A DNA stretch of 64,000 bases from UBA2137 sp963740205 (GTDB lineage: Bacteria > Pseudomonadota > Alphaproteobacteria > Micavibrionales > Micavibrionaceae): the NCBI GenBank assembly GCA_963740205.1, contig CAVUDD010000004.1, positions 62,001 through 126,000 of the forward strand. The letters are read 5' to 3'. A program made the translations under genes and the position numbers. Every line of letters starts with the position of its first letter. Within the stretch, counting starts at the first letter, position 1. Positions 45,365 through 54,364 of the stretch are shown in pieces. Below the pieces are notes generated by a model. The model worked only from the letters and a program-made list of their open reading frames with translations. It did no database searches and was not told the origin of the DNA.

Positions 45365-46006
45365 TTAGAGCTTGAAACCTTTACGAGGAAAACCAAAACC
45401 ATCTTTATTATATGCTTCGCCTTTACGAGGTGAGTAGCCATCAGACCATTCGTTTGAGATTGCATTTATATCTGGACGTTCGCGGTCTTCTGGTTGCTCG
45501 CTAGGTGTGCCAACATAGATAAAACCCGCAATATTATCCCTATTATCTTCCAGTCTTAGAGCTTTTCTAAAAACGTCATTATAAGCATACCATTCCGTCA
45601 ACCAGTTCGCGGCATAACCTAAGCCATGAGTAGCATGGCAGATATTCATGCAAACTGCTCCAGCAGTTAGTATTTGCTCCCATTGTGGATGTTTGCCTTC
45701 GCGTATTCTTGAAATAACGGCGATGACTAAAGGCGCTCTTTCAAATCTTGTGGCCTCTAGGTCAAGTTTTGCTTTAGGCGTATCAGGATTTTCCGCTTCA
45801 TAAGCGGCGCGAAGATGTTCGCCAATCTTGGCACGTGAGTCCCCCTTAAACGTTATAAAGTAATAGGGCACCATTTTACCATGATCAGGAGTGCGGCAAC
45901 CTATTTCTAATATCTGTTGGATTTCTGCGTCTGAAGGGCAGGGCTCGGTCAATCTTTTTGCAGAGACAGAACGGCGTGTCGAGAGGTGTTTTATAATATC
46001 ATTCAT
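45365..46006 (-). CDS. Nitroreductase family protein (YdjA-like)
   Basis: A 213-residue FMN-dependent oxidoreductase. STRRSVSAKRL near residues 9-19 is the family's FMN-binding opening, RTPDHGKMVPYYFITF near 38 the second, and GLGYAANWLTEWYAY near 127 the dimer and flavin region. The pattern is closest to the small YdjA/BluB-like subgroup. It reduces nitro or related compounds with NAD(P)H; the natural substrate is unknown. It is divergent from uvrB by about 70 bases. Confidence 0.87.
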   Translation of the reverse strand: MNDIIKHLSTRRSVSAKRLTEPCPSDAEIQQILEIGCRTPDHGKMVPYYFITFKGDSRAKIGEHLRAAYEAENPDTPKAKLDLEATRFERAPLVIAVISRIREGKHPQWEQILTAGAVCMNICHATHGLGYAANWLTEWYAYNDVFRKALRLEDNRDNIAGFIYVGTPSEQPEDRERPDINAISNEWSDGYSPRKGEAYNKDGFGFPRKGFKL

Positions 46007-46078
46007 GATTGATAATTTGAAGGTATGGGACGATAAGTCAATGTGGTTTTTTTATATAAATCCACTATATTACCTTTC

Positions 46079-48131
46079 ATGCGCGGTGTAGTAGAACTCA
46101 ATCAAGCGGCGGCACAACCGTCTTCTGAAACAAAACCCTTTAAGATAAGCTCGGATTTTGAACCTGCTGGTGACCAGCCAAAGGCCATTGCTCAACTTAC
46201 AGAGGGTGTTAACAATGGTTTAACCGATCAGGTTCTTCTTGGTGTTACTGGTTCTGGTAAGACATTTACCATGGCACATGTCATTCAGAATGTGCAAAAA
46301 CCTACGCTTATCCTTGCTCCTAATAAAACTCTTGCGGCGCAGTTGTTTGGCGAGATGAAAAGCTTTTTTCCTGATAATGCAGTTGAATATTTTGTGTCTT
46401 ATTATGATTACTATCAACCTGAGGCCTATGTTCCTCGTACTGATACTTTTATTGAAAAGGAAAGCGATATTAATGAACAGATTGACCGTATGCGTCACTC
46501 TGCCACTCGCTCGCTGTTTGAACGCAAGGACATTATTATAGTTGCGTCCGTATCTTGTATCTACGGTATAGGATCAAAAGAAGATTATTTTGCCATGACT
46601 TTTGAGGTTAAAAAGGGGCAACAGATTGACAGGCAAGAGCTCATCAAGGGCTTTGTTGATATTCAGTATAAACGTAACGACATAGCATTTGAGCGCGGAA
46701 CTTTCCGAGTGAGAGGTGATACAGTTGAACTATTTCCGGCTCACTTTGAAGATCGCGCTTGGCGTTTTTCTCTCTTTGGTGACGAACTTGAATCTATTAC
46801 GGAGTTTGATCCTCTTAACAGGTGAAAAATATGCAGAGCTTGAAGGTGTACGGATATTTGCAAATTCGCATTATGTAACTCCTGGTCCTACCATTGCGCA
46901 AACTATTGGGCAGATTAAGCATGATTTGAAACAACAGGTTGCTTATTTCGAGCGCGAAGGAAAACTAATTGAAGCACAACGTATCGCGCAACGTGTGCAG
47001 TTTGATGTCGAAATGTTATTGGCAACAGGGACATGCCAGGGAATTGAGAATTACTCACGTTATCTCACTGGTCGGGCCCCAGGTGAAGCTCCGCCAACTC
47101 TCATAGAATATATGCCCGAAGACTCTTTGATGATATTGGATGAAAGTCATGTCATGTTACCCCAGATTGGTGGGATGTTTAACGGTGACAGAGCTAGAAA
47201 AACAACATTGGTTGATTATGGGTTCCGCTTGCCTGCTGCAATAGATAACCGCCCGCTGAAATTCGAGGAGTGGGATAGAATGCGTCCGCAGACAATATAT
47301 GTTTCTGCTACACCAGGGCCCAAAGAGCTTGAGAGAACAGGCGGTGTGATTGCGGAACAAGTGGTGCGTCCAACGGGTTTGATAGATCCTCCAGTAGAAA
47401 TACGCCCAACCAAGAATCAGATTGATGACTTAATGGAAGAATGTCGTGTTGTTATCGAGAAGGGCGGTCGTATTCTTGTAACTACACTGACCAAAAAAAT
47501 GTCCGAGGCTTTAACGGAATATCTCACAGAAAATGGTTTAAAAGTTCGTTACTTACATTCGGACATCGATACTCTTGAGCGTATAGAAATTATGCGTGAT
47601 TTACGCCTTGGGGTGTTTGATATTCTTGTTGGTATTAACTTGCTCCGCGAGGGGCTCGATATTCCTGAATGTATGCGCGTTTGTATTCTTGATGCCGATA
47701 AGGAAGGGTTCTTACGCTCCAAGACATCGCTTGTCCAGACGATAGGGCGCTCTGCACGTAATGTGGAAGGTAAAGCTATCCTTTATGCGGATAAAATCAC
47801 GGATTCCATGCAATTTGCCATTGATGAAACTGCGCGCAGACGTGAAAAGCAATTGGAATGGAATAAGGAAAACGGCATAACACCTGAATCAGTTAAAAAG
47901 AATATTAGTGATATTCTAAACACTGTTTTTGAGAAATCGGATCACATCAAAATATCGCATGCTGCGGACAGGGAGCAGGAGGAATACCTTGCTAACCCTG
48001 AAGCTCTTCAAAAACGTATTAAAGTTCTTGATGCGCAGATGCATAAAGCGGCCTCTAATCTTGAATTTGAAGAGGCTGCAAAGTTACGTGATGAGGTCAG
48101 AAAACTCGAGGCTTTGGCTTTGGGAGTGTAA
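46079..48131 (+). pseudogene. uvrB: Excinuclease ABC subunit B, one frameshift
   Basis: UvrB is the DNA-damage verification subunit of nucleotide excision repair. Walker A is GVTGSGKTFTMAH near residue 55, the beta-hairpin YYDYYQPEAYVP near 108, DESHV near 350, and a UVR domain ends the protein (ASNLEFEEAAKLRDEVRKLE). The frame breaks at about 46817, where CTTAACAGG carries one extra A compared with the expected PLTGEKYAELEGV. Removing it joins the two parts into a normal protein of about 680 residues. Start is the ATG at 46079. A one-base sequencing error is the simplest reading. Confidence 0.9.
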
Positions 48132-48284
48132 ATTTTATAGATTGTGCATTGTTCGCACATGCAACATGAAAAGGTGTTTACTTTGATTATACCTTCATTA
48201 GGATTATCGAACATAAAAACGATATCAGTGCCTTAGGGTCCTCAAGCGTTTTTAAAGTTAACGTTAAACAAAGGAAATTTACAA

Positions 48285-48446
48285 ATGGCTGACAATAACA
48301 ATAACAACGGTATGATGGCTCTGATAGTCATTCTTTTAATTGTTGTACTTGCTGGTGGTTATTACTATATGCAGGAAAAAGACGATACAGTTCTTGAAAT
48401 GAATGTTGGCGGTGAGTCAATGAGCATTGAAGCTGAAGGCAACTAA
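48285..48446 (+). CDS. Small single-pass membrane protein, 53 aa
   Basis: A short gene with an AAGGAA ribosome site. The protein starts with an asparagine-rich stretch (residues 3-8), has one transmembrane helix (residues about 12-30, ALIVILLIVVLAGGYYY) and an acidic tail ending in SIEAEGN. A Rho-independent terminator follows directly. Start, membrane segment and terminator together make it a convincing small gene. The function is unknown. Confidence 0.65.
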   Translation: MADNNNNNGMMALIVILLIVVLAGGYYYMQEKDDTVLEMNVGGESMSIEAEGN

Positions 48447-48470
48447 GCTCAAAACTTTGTAATAGTTTTT

Positions 48471-48498
48471 AAAAACCCGGCTTGATGTCGGGTTTTTT
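48471..48498 (+). terminator. Intrinsic terminator after the small membrane-protein gene
   Basis: AAAACCCG (48472-48479) pairs with CGGGTTTT (48489-48496) around an eight-to-nine-base loop, followed by a T run to 48498. It ends at the stop of the converging gene. Confidence 0.75.
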
Positions 48499-49165
48499 AT
48501 ATTGAGGAATTTGGCATTGTTCCGATAAGTGTTGCGAGACGGGTTTTTCCCAAATTTTCTGCTCTATGTACCAAACCAGTGGCATAATTAAAATCATTTG
48601 CTCCCATTTGCTTTGAGAGAAGTACTTGAGAATTATCCAGTGTCCTGATTTTTAATTCTTTTAAGGGAAAGCTACGTTTTTGAATTAAATCATCCCTTTC
48701 TTCTATACTCAAATCATCATCTATAAAAGAAGTCCCGTTGCCTAAAGATGCCCAGGTCATTACGTATGCAGGGCGCAAATCCACATGCCAAGGTTGTGTT
48801 CTTTTATTTTCGTGTCTTAAAAAACCGACATGTCTGGAATCTACTTGAACTTTATGAGGTTCCGTAGGGGACACCGCCATTTGAAATAGACCCTTTAATT
48901 TCTCAGTACATTTAGAGGACTGTTTGATAAGCTCATTAACCTCTGTATCTTTATCTACAGGCAATTTTTCTATATTGCTGGCATTAGAGCGAAGCTGTGA
49001 TACAAAAATTTGAGCTTGTTTTTCAGAAAGCCCCCTTAGTTCCTTGGTAAGTTCCAAAAGTTCTGATGGCGCAGGCGCTATTACCGCATCAACATCAGCT
49101 TTCCTGATATGGGCTAGGTCATGCAGTGATTGAATTTCTATAATATTTGAATGCATAATACTCAC
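48497..49165 (-). CDS. Hypothetical protein, 222 aa (weak DUF1826-like motif)
   Basis: An unrecognised soluble protein. The N-terminal 100 residues are helical. Near residue 126 the segment PWHVDLRPAYVMTWASLGNGTSFID recalls the H-x-D...R...GxGT pattern of DUF1826-type or cupin-like oxygenase folds; this is a weak resemblance. GTG start at 49165; the ATG at 49156 is also plausible and has a GTGAG site. A near-consensus promoter lies immediately upstream, similar to that of the ankyrin-like gene at 44438. Confidence 0.65.
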   Translation of the reverse strand: MSIMHSNIIEIQSLHDLAHIRKADVDAVIAPAPSELLELTKELRGLSEKQAQIFVSQLRSNASNIEKLPVDKDTEVNELIKQSSKCTEKLKGLFQMAVSPTEPHKVQVDSRHVGFLRHENKRTQPWHVDLRPAYVMTWASLGNGTSFIDDDLSIEERDDLIQKRSFPLKELKIRTLDNSQVLLSKQMGANDFNYATGLVHRAENLGKTRLATLIGTMPNSSI

Positions 49166-49184
49166 AATTTTTAAGTGGTTTACG

Positions 49185-49213
49185 TATATAAGTCACAATA
49201 TTAATTATGTCAA
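49185..49213 (-). promoter_or_regulatory. Strong sigma-70 promoter of the 222-aa orphan
   Basis: TTGACA (49213-49208), 17 bases, TATATA (49190-49185) on the minus strand. The leader before the start codon would be only 15-20 bases. The first nine bases, TTGACATAA, are the same as at the promoter of the ankyrin-like gene. Confidence 0.5.
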
Positions 49214-49280
49214 TTATTATATATAGTAGCTTTTTAAGTTATAAAGTTTTTGCTACTGTAGGCATAAAGAGAGGTTACTC

Positions 49281-49904
49281 GTGAATTTTTGGTTGTTTAT
49301 TTGGGTCGTTCTGGCCGTTTTTATCCTTGGCATTTTCTTTTGGTCTATACAGATACTGTTAAGACAGAAGACTACATGGAAGGCTTTTGCAAAAGCTAAT
49401 GGCCTTGCCTATGAGAAAAAAGGCTTTCTTAAGTCTCCCATTGTAAATGGAAAATATGATGGTTTAGGTCTGACTATATATTCTGAAGAACAATTGGTTA
49501 ATGATGCTAGTAAACGTCAGTTCCGCAGTATTATCCTAGTTCACATAGAAGAAGGTTATCCTACCGGCGGAGTTGTCGGCACGGCTGCCAACAAGAATTT
49601 TATTAATCAGTTAAATTTGCCAAAAATATATACTCCAGAATTAAACAAGTGGGACGAAGACATTTCATTGCACGTGCAGGATGAAAAAAATGCTAAGGCA
49701 TTTTTCAATAATGAAAGATTGTCCGCCTTACATAAGCTTTTGCATATCAAAGAAAGTGAAGCCTTGTTTATTTTTGATGAGAAAGAGTCTTATTATAGGT
49801 ATGAGACTGCTAATCCCTTGGATAATCTTGAGGGTTTGAATAAGCGTGTGAGTGCCATTGTCAAACAATGCCATCCTCTTTCTCCTAAATCCGAAAAAGC
49901 ATAA
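49281..49904 (+). CDS. Membrane-anchored hypothetical protein, 207 aa
   Basis: Residues 4-28 form one hydrophobic helix, then a soluble domain with beta strands (LGLTIYSEEQLV near 62) and a helical end. GTG start with AGAGAGG ribosome site. It is a type II or signal-anchored protein with the domain probably in the cytoplasm, given the basic residues after the helix. I do not recognise the family. A bidirectional terminator separates it from the cyclophilin gene. Confidence 0.68.
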   Translation: MNFWLFIWVVLAVFILGIFFWSIQILLRQKTTWKAFAKANGLAYEKKGFLKSPIVNGKYDGLGLTIYSEEQLVNDASKRQFRSIILVHIEEGYPTGGVVGTAANKNFINQLNLPKIYTPELNKWDEDISLHVQDEKNAKAFFNNERLSALHKLLHIKESEALFIFDEKESYYRYETANPLDNLEGLNKRVSAIVKQCHPLSPKSEKA

Positions 49905-49934
49905 AAAAAACGAAGCCTAAAAGCTCCGTTTTTT
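49905..49934. terminator. Bidirectional intrinsic terminator between convergent genes
   Basis: An A run, then CGAAGC (49911-49916), a loop, GCTCCG (49923-49928), then a T run (49929-49934). The stem has one mismatch and is flanked by A and T runs, so it can stop transcription from both sides. Confidence 0.65.
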
Positions 49935-49955
49935 CATTCTATTTCATGAGAAATA

Positions 49956-50561
49956 TTACTGTTTAGCTGCAGCAGCAGGAGCAACTTCTTCAACTTCAAC
50001 TTCAACTTCTGTGTGAACTTCAGCAGTTGGAACCATTGGTTGTTCCAAACGCATTGTTACGATTTGATCTGGTTGAACAGGTGGTTCGCCGCGGTTAATG
50101 CGGTCAACATTTTCCATGCCTTCAATGACCTGTCCAAATACTGTGTATTGGTTGTTCAGGAAGCTACAGTCATCAAAGCAGATAAAGAATTGTGAATTGG
50201 CACTATCTTCGCTTGCGCTGCGTGCCATGCCCAGAGTTCCACGACCAAAGTTAGTATCGTTAAATTCTGCTTGTAGATCAGGCAACTCTGATCCACCTGT
50301 ACCTGTGCCAGTAGGGTCGCCAGTTTGCGCCATAAAGCCATCAATTACGCGGTGAAAGATAATTCCATCGTAGAAGCCTTCAGATGTTAATGTTTTAATG
50401 CGTTGTACGTGATTTGGTGCAACCTCTGGCATTAAACGAATTACAACTGGGCCTTTGCTGGTTTCCAGTCGAACGATGTTTTCAGGATTGTCATAGGCCT
50501 TTGCCTGTGTTGTAGTCATAATAATTAAACCCCCTAGAAGTAAAAAGAAAAAACGGATCAT
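49956..50561 (-). CDS. Periplasmic cyclophilin-type peptidyl-prolyl isomerase
   Basis: A 201-residue protein. A signal peptide covers residues 1-22 (ending AKA). The cyclophilin domain runs from about 28 to 165, with GIIFHRVIDGFMAQTGDPTGTGTGG near 66-90, ANSQFFICFDD near 120 and LNNQYTVFGQVIEGMENVD near 134. It speeds up proline isomerisation during folding of exported proteins. The C-terminal 30 residues are low complexity (repeats of EVEVE and A). Start at the ATG of 50561, which has an AAGGAGA site. Confidence 0.9.
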   Translation of the reverse strand: MIRFFFLLLGGLIIMTTTQAKAYDNPENIVRLETSKGPVVIRLMPEVAPNHVQRIKTLTSEGFYDGIIFHRVIDGFMAQTGDPTGTGTGGSELPDLQAEFNDTNFGRGTLGMARSASEDSANSQFFICFDDCSFLNNQYTVFGQVIEGMENVDRINRGEPPVQPDQIVTMRLEQPMVPTAEVHTEVEVEVEEVAPAAAAKQ

Positions 50562-50629
50562 AAAAGTCTCCTTGTGAATGTAAAGTCTGTATCGCAATAA
50601 AATAGATTGTTATTGTTAAGGTCAAGCTC

Positions 50630-50821
50630 TTAAGCTTGATATTCTTCTGGCTTTATTAGCCTGTCACTCAAGCCTCTTATGCATATTTTACAACGTCCAG
50701 AACGGCTTTTTCCTTCTGTGGCTTTTGTAAAAAGTTCTTGAAAATTCTGAGGTGTGGTTTTTTGACCGTTGGCTAGACCAACCTCGTGTTCAGAAACATT
50801 AAGGCAAACGCAGAAAATCAT
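50630..50821 (-). CDS. Bfd-like [2Fe-2S] ferredoxin
   Basis: A 63-residue protein with C-V-C-L-N-V-S at residues 4-10 and G-R-C-K-I-C near 43-48, giving the four cysteines of the BFD-like [2Fe-2S] domain. Bacterioferritin-associated ferredoxin helps to mobilise iron from bacterioferritin. No bacterioferritin gene is adjacent, so the partner is unconfirmed. It lies 17 bases before the start of purB in the same direction of reading. Confidence 0.8.
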   Translation of the reverse strand: MIFCVCLNVSEHEVGLANGQKTTPQNFQELFTKATEGKSRSGRCKICIRGLSDRLIKPEEYQA

Positions 50822-50838
50822 AGTATTTATTAGTTTGT

Positions 50839-52134
50839 TTAAAAGGCTTTTTGAAAAACTTTATCTATATTCTTTGTGTAATGATTATAGTCGAAAATAA
50901 TATCTAAATCCTTGGCGGAAAGAGCGTTGGTAACCATCTCGTCTTGTTCAACGAATTGTCTGAAAGTTGTTGTTGCCCCGCACTCCCAGACTTGCATGGC
51001 GTTTTTCTGTACAATTCTGTAGGCGTCTTCACGTGAAACGCCATTTTGTGTTAGGGCAAGAAGCAGGCGTTGAGAGAAAACTAGACCTCCAAGTTTTTCG
51101 AGATTAGCTTTCATTGTATCAGGATAAACTAGCAGGTTTTCAATAAGTCCTGCTAAGCGCCCTAATGCAAAATCAAGAGTTATGGTCGCATCAGGTCCTA
51201 TCATACGTTCGACTGATGAATGTGAAATGTCACGTTCGTGCCAGAGGGCAACATTTTCAAGGGCGGGGACAACAGCAGAGCGCACAACACGCGCAAGTCC
51301 CGTCAAATTTTCTGATAAAATAGGATTACGTTTATGCGGCATAGCAGAGCTACCCTTTTGTCCTTTAGAGAAGAACTCTTCTGCTTCACGAACTTCTGAG
51401 CGTTGAAGATGTCTTATTTCAATTGCAAGGTTTTCAACAGAGGAAGCAATTACAGCAAGAACACTGAAATACATGGCATGGCGATCACGCGGAATAACCT
51501 GTGTGGAAACAGTTTCGGAACGTAATCCCAATTTCTCTGCTACATATTCCTCAACCGATGGATCTAATGTTGCATATGTACCCACAGCTCCAGAAATTGC
51601 ACAGACTGAAATCTCTTCACGAGCAGATAACAACCGTTTTTTAGCGCGTGCAAAGGCTGCGTAATGACCAGCAAGCTTTAAGCCGAACGTGGTTGGTTCT
51701 GCATGAATACCATGTGAGCGCCCAATGCAAAGTGTGTCTTTATGCTCGTCCGCACGTTTCTTGAGAGCTGCCAGAAGTCTATCTAAGCCTTCAAGCAATA
51801 TATCAGCAGATTGTTGCAGTTGAACAGCAAAGGCAGTGTCAACGACATCAGAAGATGTCATGCCTTGGTGGACATAGCGAGAGTCCTCGCCAACGTTCTC
51901 CGCAACAGAGGTTAGGAATGCAATAACATCGTGTTTGACTTCTTTTTCTATCTCGTCAATTCGAGCAACATCAAAGGCGCCTTTTTCTCGCAAAGATTTA
52001 GGAACACTTTTGGGAACAAGACCAAGATCAGCCATTTTCTCGGCAGCAAGGGTTTCAATTTCAAGCCAGATTTTGAACTTGTTTTCAGGCTCCCATATAG
52101 AAACCATTTTTTCATTTGAATAACGAGGTATCAT
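50839..52134 (-). CDS. purB: Adenylosuccinate lyase
   Basis: A 431-residue enzyme of purine synthesis that cleaves adenylosuccinate to AMP and SAICAR to AICAR, both releasing fumarate. The family signature SSAMPHKRNPILSENL is near residues 262-277, with the catalytic histidine region HQGMTSSDVVDTA near 87 and RSHGIHAEPTTFGLKL near 138. The start is MIPRYSNEK. The frame is clean. Spacing suggests cotranscription with the Bfd-like gene. Confidence 0.95.
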   Translation of the reverse strand: MIPRYSNEKMVSIWEPENKFKIWLEIETLAAEKMADLGLVPKSVPKSLREKGAFDVARIDEIEKEVKHDVIAFLTSVAENVGEDSRYVHQGMTSSDVVDTAFAVQLQQSADILLEGLDRLLAALKKRADEHKDTLCIGRSHGIHAEPTTFGLKLAGHYAAFARAKKRLLSAREEISVCAISGAVGTYATLDPSVEEYVAEKLGLRSETVSTQVIPRDRHAMYFSVLAVIASSVENLAIEIRHLQRSEVREAEEFFSKGQKGSSAMPHKRNPILSENLTGLARVVRSAVVPALENVALWHERDISHSSVERMIGPDATITLDFALGRLAGLIENLLVYPDTMKANLEKLGGLVFSQRLLLALTQNGVSREDAYRIVQKNAMQVWECGATTTFRQFVEQDEMVTNALSAKDLDIIFDYNHYTKNIDKVFQKAF

Positions 52135-52184
52135 GGGAGCAGACTATAATGGGTTACCCTAAAAAATCTAGTCAGAATTCAAAT

Positions 52185-52760
52185 TTATAAAGGGGAAACA
52201 AAGCGCATATCCTGAGTGGCTGCCTCAGGCTTATATAGCTCGTTTATATCTTTAGTAAGAGCAGTAAAGGCTATACTTAGAGGTACGATATAGGGCTTGA
52301 TAATGTCTATAGCTGGTTTTGCTGTGTTTAAGTAGTATTTTGCAACTTGTTTCCCTAGGTGCAGACTTAATGCTTTCTTATTAATTTCCAAAGTTCTTTC
52401 CTCATGATTTATGGTCATATACTCAGGCACTTCTATAGAGGATTTTCGCCAAGTATTGGCCAAGCTCCGCCATTGAGGAGCACCATCATGCTCTTGCCAT
52501 AGTGAATAGATAAATGCTCCTGTGACTATAAACGGAGCTTTCCCAGGAGGAAGAGGTGCATAATAGATTAGGCTAAGTAATGGGCGGTTACCAATTACCT
52601 GCGAAGTGCCTTCTGCGGATAATCTAAATGTTTCGGTAGAGCGTGCAACAGTCCTTTGAAGCATCGATAATTCAGGCATAGGCAGTTCCAACTGTTCAGG
52701 TACTTCTGGTACAAAATCAGTGGTGACTTGAGGTAAGTCTTGCAGCTCTTGTTTTAACAT
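52185..52760 (-). CDS. Hypothetical protein, 191 aa
   Basis: Unrecognised. The N-terminus is rich in proline, glutamate and leucine (residues 10-33). A central beta-rich stretch PLLSLIYYAPLPPGKAP (59-75) leads into a helix-rich end. No signal peptide. It has its own promoter-like sequence (52767-52795). The family is unknown. Confidence 0.65.
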   Translation of the reverse strand: MLKQELQDLPQVTTDFVPEVPEQLELPMPELSMLQRTVARSTETFRLSAEGTSQVIGNRPLLSLIYYAPLPPGKAPFIVTGAFIYSLWQEHDGAPQWRSLANTWRKSSIEVPEYMTINHEERTLEINKKALSLHLGKQVAKYYLNTAKPAIDIIKPYIVPLSIAFTALTKDINELYKPEAATQDMRFVSPL

Positions 52761-52766
52761 TATGTG

Positions 52767-52795
52767 AAATTACGATGGTTTGAATTTAAATTCAA
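52767..52795 (-). promoter_or_regulatory. Candidate promoter overlapping a perfect palindrome
   Basis: TTGAAT (52795-52790), 17 bases, TAATTT (52772-52767) on the minus strand. The palindrome TGAATTTAAATTCA (52781-52794) overlaps the -35. In AT-rich DNA such palindromes can arise by chance, so confidence is low. Confidence 0.3.
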
Positions 52796-52813
52796 TTACA
52801 AAATTATCTAAAC

Positions 52814-53501
52814 TTAAATTAATCCCTCGTTACGGAAGCTGATATGGCCATTGCGTGAAATAATTACATGGTCATGGATAATAATATCGAATGGTTTGGC
52901 TGCGTCTATAACCGCATTTGTTAGATTAATATCTGCAGGGGAAGGAGACGGGTCACCGCTAGGATGATTATGGGCAAGGATTAAAGCTGTTGCCCCAACC
53001 TCAAGCGCACGCTTAATAATTTCACGTGGATAGGCGGGAGTGTGGTCAACAGTGCCGCTCCCTTGAATTTCATCGGCAATTAACTCGTTTTTCTTGTTTA
53101 AAAATAAAAGGCGAAAATGTTCTTTCTTTTCCTGTGCCATGTCGGCATTTAAATAATCAATAAGACGCGACCACGAATTTAAAATAGGTTGTTTTAGAAC
53201 TTCCTGTTTCAGTACACGTAAACCAGCTTCACGTATGGTTTTGATTGCTATTGCTGTTTTTTCTGAGATACCAGAAACGCTTTGCAGCTCCTTCAATTGT
53301 AGCATTCAGGACGCCGTTCATATCCTTAAATTTCGATATGAGATCTTTTGCCAATGGTTTTACATCTCGCCTAGGTATTGCGAGGAAGAGAAGGAGTTCT
53401 AAAAGTTCATAATCGGGAAGAGCGTCAGGGCTTTTGACAAACCGTTCCCGTAAACGATCTCTATGACCCAAGTGATGGGGTTTTTCTTCTTTCTCAGGCA
53501 T
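52814..53501 (-). pseudogene. radC: DNA repair protein RadC-like (JAMM), one frameshift
   Basis: The 5' part encodes the UPF0758 helix-hairpin-helix region (GHRDRLRERFVKSPDALPDYELLELLLF). The 3' part carries the JAMM metalloprotease-like domain with AHNHPSGDPSPSPADINLT and the segment FDIIIHDHVIISRNG. The two parts are in different frames. Removing one base in the GCTACAATTGAAGG stretch (about 53292) joins NATLKELQSVSGISEKTAIAI and gives a normal protein of about 228 residues. I start at 53501, where the ATG overlaps the map stop by eight bases. The JAMM motif is complete in the 3' part. Confidence 0.85.
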
Positions 53502-54300
53502 AAGGTGGTTTGGTCCAACCTTTTGGAGACGAGGTAAAGATTTCAAAGCCATTATCTGTTACAGCCAGAGAATGTTCAAATTGAGCAGATAGAGATTTGT
53601 CTTTTGTGACGGCTGTCCAGCCATCATTAAGCATTTTGGTTTGCCACTTGCCGCCATTTAACATTGGCTCAATGGTGAAAAACATACCAGGTTCAAGAAT
53701 TGTGGTGGAGTAGGGGTCGTCATAATGTAAAACAGAGGGCGCAGAGTGAAAAACCTTCCCCAACCCATGCCCACAGAAATCACGCACAACACCAAAGCGG
53801 TTAGCCTCTGCAATATCTTGAATAATTCGCCCGATTTCACGAAGCTCCAGTCCAGGGCGAACCGCTTCAATGGAGCGCATCATGGCTTCGTACGTTACAT
53901 CAACCAGTTTTTTCGCCTTCACAGAAATTTTGTCACCAACCAGAAACATACGGCTTGTGTCGCCATGCCAGCCATCAACTATGACAGTCACATCGATATT
54001 TATGATGTCGCCTTCAATGAGTGTCTTTTCGCTCGGTATACCGTGACAAACAACATTATTAATTGAGGTACAGATTGATTTTGGAAAACCTTTATAATTC
54101 AGCGGCGCAGGAATAGCACCAGCCTTCGTAATATAATCATGGCACTTAGTGTTTAATTCTTCGGTTGTGATGCCAGGAACAACATATTCTGTAATCATGT
54201 CCAGAGTTTCGGCAGCGAGTTTTCCCGCCACACGCATTCCTTTAAAGCCCTCTTCACTGTGAAGGTCTATTCCTTCTTCTGTTTGTTTAGCACTGTACAT
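53494..54300 (-). CDS. map: Methionine aminopeptidase, type I
   Basis: A 268-residue metalloenzyme that removes the initiator methionine. Metal ligands are visible in NIDVTVIVDGWHGDTSRMF near residues 99-117 (two aspartates), GHGLGKVFHSAPSVLHY near 176 (histidine), FFTIEPML near 207 and AQFEHSLAVTD near 238 (two glutamates). The pattern is that of type I MetAP. It overlaps radC downstream. Confidence 0.96.
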   Translation of the reverse strand: MYSAKQTEEGIDLHSEEGFKGMRVAGKLAAETLDMITEYVVPGITTEELNTKCHDYITKAGAIPAPLNYKGFPKSICTSINNVVCHGIPSEKTLIEGDIINIDVTVIVDGWHGDTSRMFLVGDKISVKAKKLVDVTYEAMMRSIEAVRPGLELREIGRIIQDIAEANRFGVVRDFCGHGLGKVFHSAPSVLHYDDPYSTTILEPGMFFTIEPMLNGGKWQTKMLNDGWTAVTKDKSLSAQFEHSLAVTDNGFEIFTSSPKGWTKPPYA

Positions 54301-54364
54301 ATCTTCAACTCTTTTATTTCTCTAGCTTGCACTTTGGCGATCTAAGGCATTAAATAACCACATT

